From the NCBI GenBank assembly GCA_045612485.1, contig JAZKZE010000157.1, positions 1-34,405 on the forward strand: 34,405 nt of DNA, given 5' to 3'. Positions within the stretch are counted from its first letter, which is position 1, and every line of letters starts with the position of its first letter. This stretch comes from RGIG5327 sp045612485. GTDB lineage: Bacteria > Verrucomicrobiota > Lentisphaeria > Victivallales > UBA1829. The notes beneath the pieces are model-generated. The model saw nothing but the letters and a program-made list of their open reading frames with translations, searched no databases and was not told the origin of the DNA. Below are positions 7,531-16,220 of the stretch, piece by piece. Both the position numbers and the translations under genes were made by a program.

Positions 7531-10187
7531 TTTTTTCTCCTTCTTCTGGAAAACCGGATAAAAGACCACAGCAGGGCAAGGAAAAGAACACTTGCCGGAA
7601 TGACCAGTAAATTGATCAGCCGCAATACCGTATCGATCTTTGCCATATCGGTATGCAGTTTCCTGGTGATCTGCCTCAATTCCCGTTTTGCCTGTTCTAT
7701 CTTCAGATCATGGGCGGCAATATCCTGCCGCTGTCCGGCAGAAAGTTTCTGTACCCCCCCGGCAAGCTCCGCAGCTTTCCGGATCAACCGGACTTTCGCC
7801 GTGGATTCCCGCAGATCCCGTTCAAGAGAAGCGATCCTTTCCTTGTAGGCAAGTTCCGCAGCAGCTTTCATCTCGTTGTACTTCGTAAGCGGTCTTGTCA
7901 TAGGCAGACGACTGCGGATACGGCTGAGCCAATCCCCTTCACTGGCAAGCTGTTCCACCGCAGAAAGAAGGAAGGCTGTATTATCGTTCTGCCGCACATA
8001 ACTGACTCTGCCGTAAGCATCTGCGGAACGCATTACACATATATCATTGAAAAGCATGTCACTGTCCCCGGCAAGAAAAACAAGTCCCCTGCCTTCCGAA
8101 TTCTGTTTGTGGGCTTTATTTACACCGGAGGGGGAACCGCCGGGGAAGGCGGTGGGAAATCTGCCTGTAAGTTTCAACAGCAGGGGGATGGGAGTCCCGC
8201 CGGGAGTGAAATTACGGATGATGATCTCCGGCCGGTCGGCAATAAAGGCACTTACCGCCTGGGATTCCGGAGAAGTGGAAGCAAGTTCCTGTACGGCAAT
8301 ACCATCCACCTTTGAATAAAAAAGCGGTGCCGCAAAACAGAAGGTAAGCAGATTCAGAGGAGCTGTTACCGTATCTTTTCTGGAAAGAGCCCTGTTCTGC
8401 AATAACATTACAGCCGGATTGGTAACACTTCTTTCCACATGTGTTCTCCGGTAGGCATAAAGAATATCGGCGGCAACGATATCAGGATTATACCTTATGC
8501 CCCATTTCTGAAGCAGCACTTTCAGATCGGAGGAGATCTTTTCCGCAAAAGAATAATCCTGCCGCATTTTTACAGCAGCGTATAACGAACGGGAATCCAG
8601 AAAGATCGCTATCCTCCCCCCGTTCATCAGATACTGATCCAGAGCATAGACAGTAAAATCCCGTATGCCCGCAGGATGCACAACGATCAATGCGGCAAGG
8701 TCTTCCGGGATCTTTTTGCAATCCAGGGGAATACGCACAAGCTCGTAACTGTCCTGCAACACATTGAATACATACCATGCCGGTTCCGGCTTGAAAGATT
8801 GATCCGCAGAAAGCTGGACTGCCTTCTGCAAAGTTTTCATATCCGTTCCCAATACATTAAAGGAACTCATTACCCCGATCCGGGGTTTCTTCTCCCGCAC
8901 CACATCCAGAATGGCACGGATCACACTGTATTCCAGCAGATTTTCCTGTTCCTGTGCAAGAAAAGGCACTACTGCACATTTTCCTCCGCAGGAAACAGAT
9001 ATTCCCAGATAGATCCTGTCCCCGGAAGCCAGTCTTACCGGTTCCACCCCTTCCGCCATTGCCGCATCTTCATCATTGGAATCCGCTTGCGGATCAAGGA
9101 CTTCCAGAGAGATCAAGCCATTGGAGGCATCGGCAAGATCCCGTAAAAGCCATTCGATCCTTTCCGAATACCGTTTCACACTCTGGGGCGTTCGGGGATT
9201 TTTTCTTGAAGCATAAAGCCGTAAAGAAACCTTCTTTTTCAGGGCAGAGGCGAAAGACGCGGATTCCTTTGAAAGAGAATAGGCTTTGTCCGAACTCAGA
9301 TCCACCTTGTATTTCCAGGTGCTTCCGATAATATTCACACAGACAAAAATATAGATCACAGCAAGGACGCCCTTCAGAAATCTTCTGCCCGCCCGCAAAG
9401 TGGAACGTTCCGCCAAAGCTCCCGGCGCAAAAATATTGCCGGTACCGGAGGAGGCAAACTGTAAAGTAAGCACACACAGCTCCAGAAAAAGAAATACGGA
9501 AGAAAGAGCATAGATCACATCGGCAGTATTCAGCACCCCCCGCTGGAATGTCTGGTAATGGGGCAGGAAGGAGGCAAAGGCAAGAGTATTCATCAGCCAT
9601 TCAGGAGCATGAGACACAAGGGCATCCGTAACAGCATTCATCCCGGAAATCAGAAAAAAGGAACAGATCACCAGTGAAAGGAGAAATCCCGCTGTCTGGC
9701 TTTTGGAAAGCGCAGAAGCAAAACAGGATGCCGCAAGATATACCGCTCCCAGAAGCAATGCCCCCAGATACCCGCAAAGAATGGCTCCCGTATCCGGTTC
9801 CCCCAGATAAAGTGCCGTCAGAGGGACGGGCAGCGTAAGGAGAAGGGCAACCGCAAGAAGAGTAAGCGCGGCGAGGAATTTTCCAAATGCCAAAGCCCGT
9901 GTTTCCGCAGGAAAGGAGAGAGAAAGTTCAAAAACCCCTGTTCTGCGTTCTTCCGACCATAAGGGCATCCCCAGTGCCGGAACAAGAAAAAGGAAAAGAA
10001 AGGGGAACCAGCCGAAAAACGGGGAAAGATCCGCCTGACCGCCGGAAAAGATCCCGCTTACCACAAAGGAAAGAAAAGCGGAAAGTTCCAGAAAGATGAT
10101 GAGAAAAACCCATGCAGCGGGGGAAGATACCTGACTGAATATCTCCTTTTTCCATACCGTCATTACTGTATAAAAACCGTTTTTCAT
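7527..10187 (-). CDS. Fused ABC permease and Gldg-type auxiliary protein (GldF-GldG fusion)
   Basis: 886 residues. Residues 1-250 form an ABC-2 permease with about six membrane spans and the loop LWSEERRTGVFELSLSFPAE, typical of GldF-like permeases. A further span (about 268-288) leads into an extracytoplasmic Gldg/ABC_transp_aux region (about 290-700: VDLSSDKAYSLSKES, YSERIEWLLRDLAD, VREKKPRIGVMSSF). The C-terminus has a coiled coil (about 760-845) and a last transmembrane helix before a basic tail. In gliding Bacteroidota, GldF and GldG are separate proteins that act with the ATPase GldA; here they are one chain. It starts 14 bp after the ATPase stop with SD GGAAGGA. In non-gliding bacteria the family's cargo is unknown. 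Confidence 0.88.
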   Translation of the reverse strand: MKNGFYTVMTVWKKEIFSQVSSPAAWVFLIIFLELSAFLSFVVSGIFSGGQADLSPFFGWFPFLFLFLVPALGMPLWSEERRTGVFELSLSFPAETRALAFGKFLAALTLLAVALLLTLPVPLTALYLGEPDTGAILCGYLGALLLGAVYLAASCFASALSKSQTAGFLLSLVICSFFLISGMNAVTDALVSHAPEWLMNTLAFASFLPHYQTFQRGVLNTADVIYALSSVFLFLELCVLTLQFASSGTGNIFAPGALAERSTLRAGRRFLKGVLAVIYIFVCVNIIGSTWKYKVDLSSDKAYSLSKESASFASALKKKVSLRLYASRKNPRTPQSVKRYSERIEWLLRDLADASNGLISLEVLDPQADSNDEDAAMAEGVEPVRLASGDRIYLGISVSCGGKCAVVPFLAQEQENLLEYSVIRAILDVVREKKPRIGVMSSFNVLGTDMKTLQKAVQLSADQSFKPEPAWYVFNVLQDSYELVRIPLDCKKIPEDLAALIVVHPAGIRDFTVYALDQYLMNGGRIAIFLDSRSLYAAVKMRQDYSFAEKISSDLKVLLQKWGIRYNPDIVAADILYAYRRTHVERSVTNPAVMLLQNRALSRKDTVTAPLNLLTFCFAAPLFYSKVDGIAVQELASTSPESQAVSAFIADRPEIIIRNFTPGGTPIPLLLKLTGRFPTAFPGGSPSGVNKAHKQNSEGRGLVFLAGDSDMLFNDICVMRSADAYGRVSYVRQNDNTAFLLSAVEQLASEGDWLSRIRSRLPMTRPLTKYNEMKAAAELAYKERIASLERDLRESTAKVRLIRKAAELAGGVQKLSAGQRQDIAAHDLKIEQAKRELRQITRKLHTDMAKIDTVLRLINLLVIPASVLFLALLWSFIRFSRRRRKK

Positions 10188-10201
10188 ATTTTTCCTTCCC
10201 T

Positions 10202-11179
10202 TCAGTCCCTTGCCTTTGTTTCATCTGTGACTGCTCCGGAAAGCCGGGCAAAAACATCATCCAGTGCCGCTTCTTTCGTTTTAAGGGAAAGAATATGCCA
10301 ATTTCTGTTCACGGCAAAATCAATAAACTCTTTTTCCGCTGCGGTACTGCCGGTGGCAGACCGGAAAGAAACCGTAAGAAGTCCTTCCGGAGAGTGTTCC
10401 AGTGAAAGAATACAGAGGGTACCCATCTCTTTCAGAAGTTTTTCCGCCTCATCCTTTTCAAGGTCTGCCGGAAGCTGTACGACCCCTTCCACAGTAAATT
10501 TATCAGGGGCGGATCTTCTGAATTCAGGTACACTGCCGTCAAAAACTTTCTTTCCGCAGCAGATCGTAAGCACTCTGTCGCAGACAGCATCGATCTCCTC
10601 AAGAATATGTGTGGAAACGATCACAGCACTGCTGCTGCTCAAATTCCGGATCAGCTTCCGGATCTCCCGTTTCTGATTGGGATCAAGTCCGTCGGTAGGT
10701 TCATCCAGTACAAGAGCCGCCGGTCTGTGCATGATCGCCTGTGCCAGACACACCCGGCGGCGGAAACCTTTTGACAACGATTCCGCTTCCTCATGCAGAA
10801 CACTTTTCAGATCACACTCTTCCGTCACTCTCTCCAGTGCTGTTTTCAGTGCTTTCCCGTGCAGATTTCTCATACCGCCGCAGTATTTGAGAAACCCTTC
10901 CACCGTCATGGTTCCGGAAAGAGGTGCATTTTCGGGCAGGTATCCCAGGAAAGATTTTGTTTCCACAGGAAACTCCACCACATCCAGATCACGGATAAAG
11001 GCTCTGCCGGAAGAGGGCGGGATGATCCCGCAGAGCATACGCATAGTGGTGGTTTTACCGGCACCGTTGGGACCGATAAACCCCAGCACACAGTTTTCTT
11101 CAAGAGCAAAGCTCAAATGATCCACGCAAAGTTTATTGCCGTAGGATTTTGTAAGTTCTTCCGCCCGGATCACATCCAT
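10202..11179 (-). CDS. ABC transporter ATP-binding protein, GldA-like
   Basis: 325 residues. Walker A GPNGAGKT (36-43), Q-loop region GYLPENAPL (79-87) with the LPE-N-PL variant typical of the GldA group, signature LSKGFRRR (135-142), Walker B LVLDEP (156-161) and the switch His in STHILEE (191). A C-terminal extension of about 110 residues follows the nucleotide-binding domain. It hydrolyses ATP in the cytoplasm to drive the permease parts encoded on either side (11198-12193 and 7527-10187). SD AAGGAG precedes the ATG. All catalytic motifs are intact. The export substrate cannot be read from the ATPase. Confidence 0.93.
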   Translation of the reverse strand: MDVIRAEELTKSYGNKLCVDHLSFALEENCVLGFIGPNGAGKTTTMRMLCGIIPPSSGRAFIRDLDVVEFPVETKSFLGYLPENAPLSGTMTVEGFLKYCGGMRNLHGKALKTALERVTEECDLKSVLHEEAESLSKGFRRRVCLAQAIMHRPAALVLDEPTDGLDPNQKREIRKLIRNLSSSSAVIVSTHILEEIDAVCDRVLTICCGKKVFDGSVPEFRRSAPDKFTVEGVVQLPADLEKDEAEKLLKEMGTLCILSLEHSPEGLLTVSFRSATGSTAAEKEFIDFAVNRNWHILSLKTKEAALDDVFARLSGAVTDETKARD

Positions 11180-11197
11180 TATACTGCTCCTTCACTG

Positions 11198-12193
11198 TCA
11201 GCGGGAATCTTTGGCGATTTCCCGTTCGCTGAAAAATGCCATTGCCCAGAAAGTCCAGAACCCGATGTAAAAAACCACATACACAAGAGACCACAACAGA
11301 TAATTTACCGGGATCATCTGTCGGCTTGCGATGGCATCTGCCATCCAGAAATACTGCCAGTTGGGCAGAATGGCACGGATGAAGAGTGCAATAAATCCGG
11401 TAAAGGAATCCATAGGATCGATCCAGGTATTTACCAGATATTTGGACATAAGTCCCACAACAAAAATCACGGAACAGACTGTAAGATTGGAAACCAGTTC
11501 CAGTCTTGTTGCCAGTGCAGTGGCAATAGATCCCATTGTCCACGCCGCGGGAAACAGCAGAAGAAGAGCAGGAATAAGGTGGCGCGCTTCAATAAATTCC
11601 TCCGGATCGATCTCTGCGGCAGAGTGGAATCCGCTCATTCTTACCGCATAAAGAATGGCAGCCATGACCGGGATGATGACCACAAGTGCCAGAATAGCAT
11701 TGGAAGTAAAGGCTTTCTGACGGAAATAGTTTACTGCCCCCCCGTAAAGTGTTGCAACGGCGATCCCTGCAAAATAGACCGCCATGGGCATATATTCCAG
11801 CCGGAACTGATCCTTGGCAATAAGTACACTGATCAGAGTAGAAGCATTGCACAGCAGAACAAATACCGTTACGGAGAAAAGGATCCCCAGGATCTTGGAA
11901 AGGACGAAGGCTCCTCTGGTAACAGGTTTGGACATAAGAAGAAGTACGGTACCATTTTTCATCTCCCGGCTGATGGTATGTGCCGAACAGATCACCACGA
12001 CCACAAGAGAAAAGACCAGAGTGGTAGCCATGGCACTGTCTATCACAAATTTCAGCTGCTCACGGAAAACAAAAAGTGCCGCCGTGGGAAAAAGCCCGAT
12101 CAATACCATGGCACTGATGAGCATGAGGAAATAAATGGGTTCGCGGATACATTCGATAAATGCGTTCCGGGACAGTTTATAGATCGTCAACAT
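11198..12193 (-). CDS. ABC-2 type transporter permease
   Basis: 331 residues with about six to seven hydrophobic segments. After the first span the motif TISREMKNGTVLLLMSKPVTRGAFVLSK (about 93-120) is the standard cytoplasmic coupling loop of ABC-2 permeases. A soluble extracytoplasmic loop lies around FHSAAEIDPEEFIEARH. It is 18 bp upstream of the ATPase gene and 11 bp downstream of the Lys-rich exported protein. With the GldF half of the fusion protein it would give a two-permease complex. The start has SD AAGGTG. Confidence 0.88.
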   Translation of the reverse strand: MLTIYKLSRNAFIECIREPIYFLMLISAMVLIGLFPTAALFVFREQLKFVIDSAMATTLVFSLVVVVICSAHTISREMKNGTVLLLMSKPVTRGAFVLSKILGILFSVTVFVLLCNASTLISVLIAKDQFRLEYMPMAVYFAGIAVATLYGGAVNYFRQKAFTSNAILALVVIIPVMAAILYAVRMSGFHSAAEIDPEEFIEARHLIPALLLLFPAAWTMGSIATALATRLELVSNLTVCSVIFVVGLMSKYLVNTWIDPMDSFTGFIALFIRAILPNWQYFWMADAIASRQMIPVNYLLWSLVYVVFYIGFWTFWAMAFFSEREIAKDSR

Positions 12194-12204
12194 ATATTCA
12201 CCTT

Positions 12205-13209
12205 TTATTTTTTGTTTGCACTTTTCTTATTTTCTTTTTTCACTTCAACAGCTTTTTTATCTGCCTTCACTACTTTCGCTTCTTTTTTCACTTCAACAGC
12301 TTTTTTATCTGCCTTTACTACTTTCGCTTCTTTCTTTACTTCTACAGCCTTTTCTTTTTTCACTTCTTGCTTCGCGTCGACAGCCTTTTCTTTTTTCACT
12401 TCTTGCTTCGCGTCGACAGCTTTTCCTTTTTTCACTTCTTGCTTCGCGTCGACAGCTTTTCCTTTTTTCGCTTCTTTCTTCGCTTCTACAGCCTTTTTAT
12501 CTGCCTTGACTGCCTTCGCTTCTTTCTTCGCTTCTACAGCTTTCTTATCTGCCTTGACCGCCTTCACTTCTTTCTTCGCTTCTACAGCTTTTTTATCTTT
12601 TTTCGCTTCCTTCTTTATTTCCGGGGCCTTTTCAGACTTCCGGACAGCTTTTTTCAAACTTCTGAAAGGTTCTGTAATATTCTTTTTCATCGCCTCAAGA
12701 TACATTTCCTGCATATCCCAGATGGAAAGAAGGTTGCCCAGGATCAGGGCATTGAATTTCCAGTTGCCGGAAACGATATTTACCGCAGGCCGGTCGGGGG
12801 CGGAAAGAGGCCGGAATTTTCCGGGAACGATCAATTCATCCCCTAAAACAATGATCCTTTCCGGAGCAAGAAGGGTAATAAATTTTCCCAGATCTTTTTC
12901 TGCAATGGAGATAATATTTTCTTTCTTTGCAGGAATAAACCATATCTTCCCTTTCCTGTCCCCTGCGGCAGGAATCAGGATACAGGGTACTTTCTTCTCC
13001 TTTCCCGCAATAGCGGCAAGAATGGCACAGCTCTGGTAGTTCGCTGTGATAAGAAGATCTTTCACTTCTTTCTTCTTTTTGTTTCTGAACGACTCAAAAT
13101 GAGCTTTTTTTGCCGCTTCATCCATCGTTGAAAGAGATTGTCCCTCGTACCCGCATACAGAAAGAATACCTGTAAAAGCAAGAAACATGAAAAAATGACT
13201 TGATTTCAT
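12205..13209 (-). CDS. Exported protein with Lys/Ala-rich repeat tail
   Basis: 334 residues. A signal-peptide-like N-terminus (hydrophobic 6-18) ends at LSVCGYEG, so a lipoprotein is possible though Val before Cys is atypical. Residues 48-135 (LLITANYQSCAILAAIAG, then CILIPAAG, then LLAPERIIVLGDELIVPG) look like an alpha/beta fold with faint likeness to CW_binding_2-type cell-wall domains; low confidence. Residues 198-334 are almost only K, A, V, E and D in two repeat types: a 16-mer KKAVEAKKEAKAVKAD and a 12-mer KAVDAKQEVKKG. The tail is strongly charged and histone-H1-like; it could bind an anionic glycan, lipid or nucleic acid. It is the first gene of the Gld-type ABC operon, so it may be a substrate or partner of that complex. 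Function unknown. Confidence 0.8.
   Translation of the reverse strand: MKSSHFFMFLAFTGILSVCGYEGQSLSTMDEAAKKAHFESFRNKKKKEVKDLLITANYQSCAILAAIAGKEKKVPCILIPAAGDRKGKIWFIPAKKENIISIAEKDLGKFITLLAPERIIVLGDELIVPGKFRPLSAPDRPAVNIVSGNWKFNALILGNLLSIWDMQEMYLEAMKKNITEPFRSLKKAVRKSEKAPEIKKEAKKDKKAVEAKKEVKAVKADKKAVEAKKEAKAVKADKKAVEAKKEAKKGKAVDAKQEVKKGKAVDAKQEVKKEKAVDAKQEVKKEKAVEVKKEAKVVKADKKAVEVKKEAKVVKADKKAVEVKKENKKSANKK
12361..12468. repeat. Three 36-bp tandem repeats within the Lys-rich tail
   Basis: Three consecutive 36-bp units (each containing CTTCGCGTCGACAGC) encode three copies of the 12-residue unit KAVDAKQEVKK[G/E]. Degenerate related units of 36-48 bp flank them over 12205-12618. Near-identity at DNA level points to recent expansion by slippage or recombination, so length probably varies among strains. 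Confidence 0.9.
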
Positions 13210-13300
13210 ACTTTTCCGTCCTATATTTTAAAGTGTTGAAAATTTCTCACCATATATTTTACGCCATAAAGTGCGGAAAAGCAAATCGAAAGTTGTAATA

Positions 13301-14203
13301 ATGGCAAATGTTTTTCTGAAAGATACGGAAAAAACCCCGAAAGGGGCTGTTTTTTTAAGCGGCAACGGCACAAATGCGGAAAAACTTCTGGAACAGAGTC
13401 TCCGGAACAGCAGCAGTTCCCACCCCTCCTGGGAACCGGTGGTACTTGTTACAGACCGTCCCAAAACAAGCAGAGCAAAAGAGCTGGGAAAAAAGTTCGG
13501 CCTTCCTGTTGCAGAAGCCGGGATCTATGATTTCTACAGAGCAAGGGGGCTGGAAAAAGTTTCCCTTGCAACAGAAAAAGCAAGACAGGTCAGGGAAGAG
13601 TGGACAAATCTTCTGCGGGAGAAACTTTCTCCCTATGAAATCGATTTCGGACTTCTTGCCGGATTTGTCCCCCTCTGCAACATTGTCCGGGACTTCCCCT
13701 GTCTCAATGTCCATCCGGGAGATCTGACTTACGAGGAAAACAATCAGAGGATCTTTGCCGGACTGCACAGCGTGGGCGTGGAACTTGCCATGCTTAAAGG
13801 CGGAGGATTCCTCCGAAGCAGTGTGATCCTTGTCCAGCCATTCTCCGGAGCCGGGGGCGGTATGGATTCCGGACATATTCTGGGAATTTCCGGCAGGGTA
13901 CCCGTAGATTATGAAGGCCACAGTGTGGAAGAATTACAGAAGATCTTTAATGAAAGAAAAGGGCCGCATCAGCATGGGTTGCATCATGACCTGCTTTTTG
14001 ATCTTGCAGAAAAAAATCAGACAAGATTGAAGGAAAAAGGCGACTGGACCGTCTATCCGGCAGTAACGGATGATTTTGCAAGAGGATGTTTCGCGGAAGA
14101 TGATGACGGCGGACTCCTGTACAGAAAAGATCCTTCGGAAGAGTACCGGAAAATACGCACAATAGAATACACGGAAAACGGCAGTACAGTCATTCTGCCG
14201 TAA
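13301..14203 (+). CDS. PurN-like formyltransferase-domain protein
   Basis: 300 residues from ATG 13301. GAVFLSGNGTNAEKLLEQ (15-32) matches the N-terminal SGxGSN element of glycinamide ribonucleotide formyltransferases. LLAGFVPLC...CLNVHPGDL (118-142) carries the catalytic Asn and His (N136, H138), and GGMDSGHILG has the catalytic Asp (D189). Canonical PurN is about 200-220 residues; this one has an insertion at about 72-115 and a C-terminal extension of about 90 residues. It could act on another amine or sugar substrate with 10-formyl-tetrahydrofolate. The GTG at 13271 is in frame but has no ribosome site. The gene is divergent from the 12205-13209 gene and 10 bp upstream of an IMPase-family gene, so the two are probably co-transcribed. 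Confidence 0.75.
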   Translation: MANVFLKDTEKTPKGAVFLSGNGTNAEKLLEQSLRNSSSSHPSWEPVVLVTDRPKTSRAKELGKKFGLPVAEAGIYDFYRARGLEKVSLATEKARQVREEWTNLLREKLSPYEIDFGLLAGFVPLCNIVRDFPCLNVHPGDLTYEENNQRIFAGLHSVGVELAMLKGGGFLRSSVILVQPFSGAGGGMDSGHILGISGRVPVDYEGHSVEELQKIFNERKGPHQHGLHHDLLFDLAEKNQTRLKEKGDWTVYPAVTDDFARGCFAEDDDGGLLYRKDPSEEYRKIRTIEYTENGSTVILP

Positions 14204-14213
14204 AGGAAAATTT

Positions 14214-15068
14214 ATGAATATCCCAGCAGAAACAAGTTCCGTTATGAAAAAACTTTCCTCCTGCAATTTTGATCAGGAAGATACCCTGGAATTTATGAAG
14301 GAAACAGCTCTTTGCGCCGGACGTCTTGCAGAAAGTATCCGGGCAAACTCCGCCCTCTACACTGTGGAAGAGAAAGATACTGCATTCGATCTTGTCACCA
14401 CAGCCGATAAGGAGGTGGAAAAACTCATTTTCAGCCGTATCATGCAGAAATATCCCTTCCACAGTATTCTCGGGGAGGAAAGCGGTCTTTGCGGAAAAGC
14501 AAGTCCTTTCCAGTGGGTCATCGACCCCATTGACGGCACAACCTCCTTTGTCCATGAATCCCCCAATTACAGTATTTCCATAGCGTTGCAGTATGAGGGA
14601 ACCGGGATCGCCGGAGTCGTTTATGCGCCTTTTTTTGATGAATTGTTCTACGGATCGCTCAATAATGGTGCATACTGCAACGGAAGGAAGATCCATGTAA
14701 CAGACCATGCAAAACTTTCAGAAAGTCTTGTAGCAACAGGCTTTGCCTGTCTGAGAGCAAAATGGCAGGATAACAATCTTCCTTACTTCAACAGGATCGC
14801 CCCCCTTGTCAGGGATATACGCCGTTACGGTTCTGCCGCCATTGATTTCTGCTGGGTTGCCTGCGGCAGACTGGATGCTTACTGGGAACTCAATTTACAG
14901 AAATATGACTATGCGGCAGGAGAAGTCATTCTGCGGGAAGCCGGAGGCTCCTGTACAGATCTTTTCGGAGGAAATGATACAGAACACAAAGGGAATCTTG
15001 CAAGCAACCGTCTTCTGGGGGAAGTGCTTCTGCCCTTCTTTGCCGACTACAAGGCAACAAGAAAATAA
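14214..15068 (+). CDS. Inositol monophosphatase family protein
   Basis: 284 residues. This Mg2+-dependent phosphatase family hydrolyses inositol phosphates or related sugar phosphates. The metal ligands are all visible: D65 (TTADKE), E88-E89 (GEES), D104 and D107 in DPIDGTT (104-110), and D232 in YDYAAG (usually WDxAAG, here Tyr replaces Trp). The family motif NYSISIAL follows DGTT. There is an N-terminal extension of about 20 residues. ATG 14214 is preceded by AAAGGAAAA. It lies between a PurN-like gene and a phosphodiester glycosidase gene. The true substrate may be a sugar phosphate linked to those neighbours; not determinable here. Confidence 0.9.
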   Translation: MNIPAETSSVMKKLSSCNFDQEDTLEFMKETALCAGRLAESIRANSALYTVEEKDTAFDLVTTADKEVEKLIFSRIMQKYPFHSILGEESGLCGKASPFQWVIDPIDGTTSFVHESPNYSISIALQYEGTGIAGVVYAPFFDELFYGSLNNGAYCNGRKIHVTDHAKLSESLVATGFACLRAKWQDNNLPYFNRIAPLVRDIRRYGSAAIDFCWVACGRLDAYWELNLQKYDYAAGEVILREAGGSCTDLFGGNDTEHKGNLASNRLLGEVLLPFFADYKATRK

Positions 15069-15098
15069 TACAATCTTTCAACGATAAAGGATATAAAT

Positions 15099-16004
15099 AT
15101 GAAAAAAGCACATTTCCTCCTTTCCGTTACCGGAGTCTTTTCTTTCCTTCTTCTTCCCTTTTCCCTTGTTGCGGAAATGAATTTCAAAAGCAGTTTTGAC
15201 TGGAAGAGCGGTAATGTCAAATCTATCGGTAAAGAAATAAAATTTGTCCAATGTGAATTTACCTCCCCCCGCCTCATCAAATGTGCCGCAGTAAGGATCG
15301 ATCTATCCTCTCCTGCGGTACGTTTCAAAGTCACTCCCCGTTCCGGAAAATGGGGTGAAAAAATGCCGGATTTCCCTCAATATACCATCCGTACAGACAG
15401 GAAGACCTGCCGTAAATTCATGGAGGAAAGTGTAAAAAAAGGCGAAAACATGGTCGTTGCGGTCAACAGTTCCCCCTGGTCCCCCTGGCAGCCCCCCTGG
15501 AATCATCCCTATGCCGACCGTACCGGCCTTATCATTTCCGACGGAATACTTGTATCCCCCGTTTTCAGAAGTTATCCCTCTTTTGCCGTGGATAAAAAAG
15601 GAAAATGTTTCTTCAAAATATTCAGGGAAAAAGATGATCTTTCCCGAATCCGTCATGCGGTCTCCGGCTTCGGCTATGTACTGAAAAACGGCAAGGTATC
15701 CGGCAAAGACAATGGCAGACTTGCCCCCCGTACAGGTTACGGCTTATCCTCCTGCGGAAAATATCTTATTCTTTTTGTCTGTGACGGCAGACAGAAGGAG
15801 TACAGTATGGGATGTTCCACCTATGAAACCGGGGAATTTCTCCAATATTTCGGCTCTTCAGAAGGCCTGAACATGGATGGAGGCGGTTCCACCACCCTTC
15901 TTGTCCGTGACGGAAAAAATATCCTCAAACTCAATTCCCACCGTTCCGGTTCCGAACGCAGTGTAGGCGGAGCCATGGGGATCCTTATAGGAGAGAAAAA
16001 GTAA
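15099..16004 (+). CDS. Exported phosphodiester glycosidase (NAGPA-like)
   Basis: 301 residues. A signal peptide (1-25, FLLSVTGVFSFLLLPFSLVA) is followed by the NAGPA domain, which cleaves sugar-1-phosphodiester bonds, as in the lysosomal 'uncovering enzyme'. Family hallmarks: VVAVNSSPW (about 120-128), TGYGLSS (about 209-215), and GLNMDGGGSTTLLV (about 257-270), the most conserved block. Bacterial members act in the periplasm or outside on teichoic-acid-like or phosphoglycan substrates. SD AAAGGA precedes ATG 15099, 30 bp after the IMPase-family gene, so it is probably the third gene of the unit. A terminator follows at 16049. Confidence 0.88.
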   Translation: MKKAHFLLSVTGVFSFLLLPFSLVAEMNFKSSFDWKSGNVKSIGKEIKFVQCEFTSPRLIKCAAVRIDLSSPAVRFKVTPRSGKWGEKMPDFPQYTIRTDRKTCRKFMEESVKKGENMVVAVNSSPWSPWQPPWNHPYADRTGLIISDGILVSPVFRSYPSFAVDKKGKCFFKIFREKDDLSRIRHAVSGFGYVLKNGKVSGKDNGRLAPRTGYGLSSCGKYLILFVCDGRQKEYSMGCSTYETGEFLQYFGSSEGLNMDGGGSTTLLVRDGKNILKLNSHRSGSERSVGGAMGILIGEKK

Positions 16005-16048
16005 ACTGCTGCCGCTTCCCCCTTTCTGCGTTACACCATATTCCGGCA

Positions 16049-16107
16049 TAAAAAAAGGAAATTCTGTTATCTTCTACAATAATAACAGGTTTTATATCCT
16101 TTTTTTA
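16049..16107. terminator. Terminator-like hairpin after the phosphodiester glycosidase gene
   Basis: CTGTTAT (16064-16070) and ATAACAG (16082-16088) form the inner stem. AAAAAAAGGA upstream and TCCTTTTTTT downstream extend it and supply the T-run. Confidence 0.65.
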
Positions 16108-16128
16108 TAATTTTTTCACAAAAAGCAT

Positions 16129-16157
16129 TTGAAAAAAATATAAAGAAAGGGTACATT
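16129..16157 (+). promoter_or_regulatory. Candidate promoter for the AIDA-repeat gene pair
   Basis: TTGAAA (16129-16134), a 17-bp spacer and TACATT (16152-16157) lie about 64 bp upstream of ATG 16221. The -10 box is imperfect, so this is a candidate only. Confidence 0.4.
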
Positions 16158-16220
16158 TTTCCCGGATTATTTATTTTCAATAATTAACGCTGGAATATAC
16201 CAGACAGAAAGGGTGGAAAA

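Noticed and set aside
10793..13039. Plus-strand open frame of about 750 codons opposite the ABC transporter genes
   Set aside because: Antisense to three well-supported minus genes with intact ABC motifs; the Phe/Ser repeats in it are the reverse reading of the Lys-rich repeats.
13271..13300. GTG start 30 bp upstream of the PurN-like gene
   Set aside because: No ribosome site, and the extra ten residues (MRKSKSKVVI) fit no family feature.
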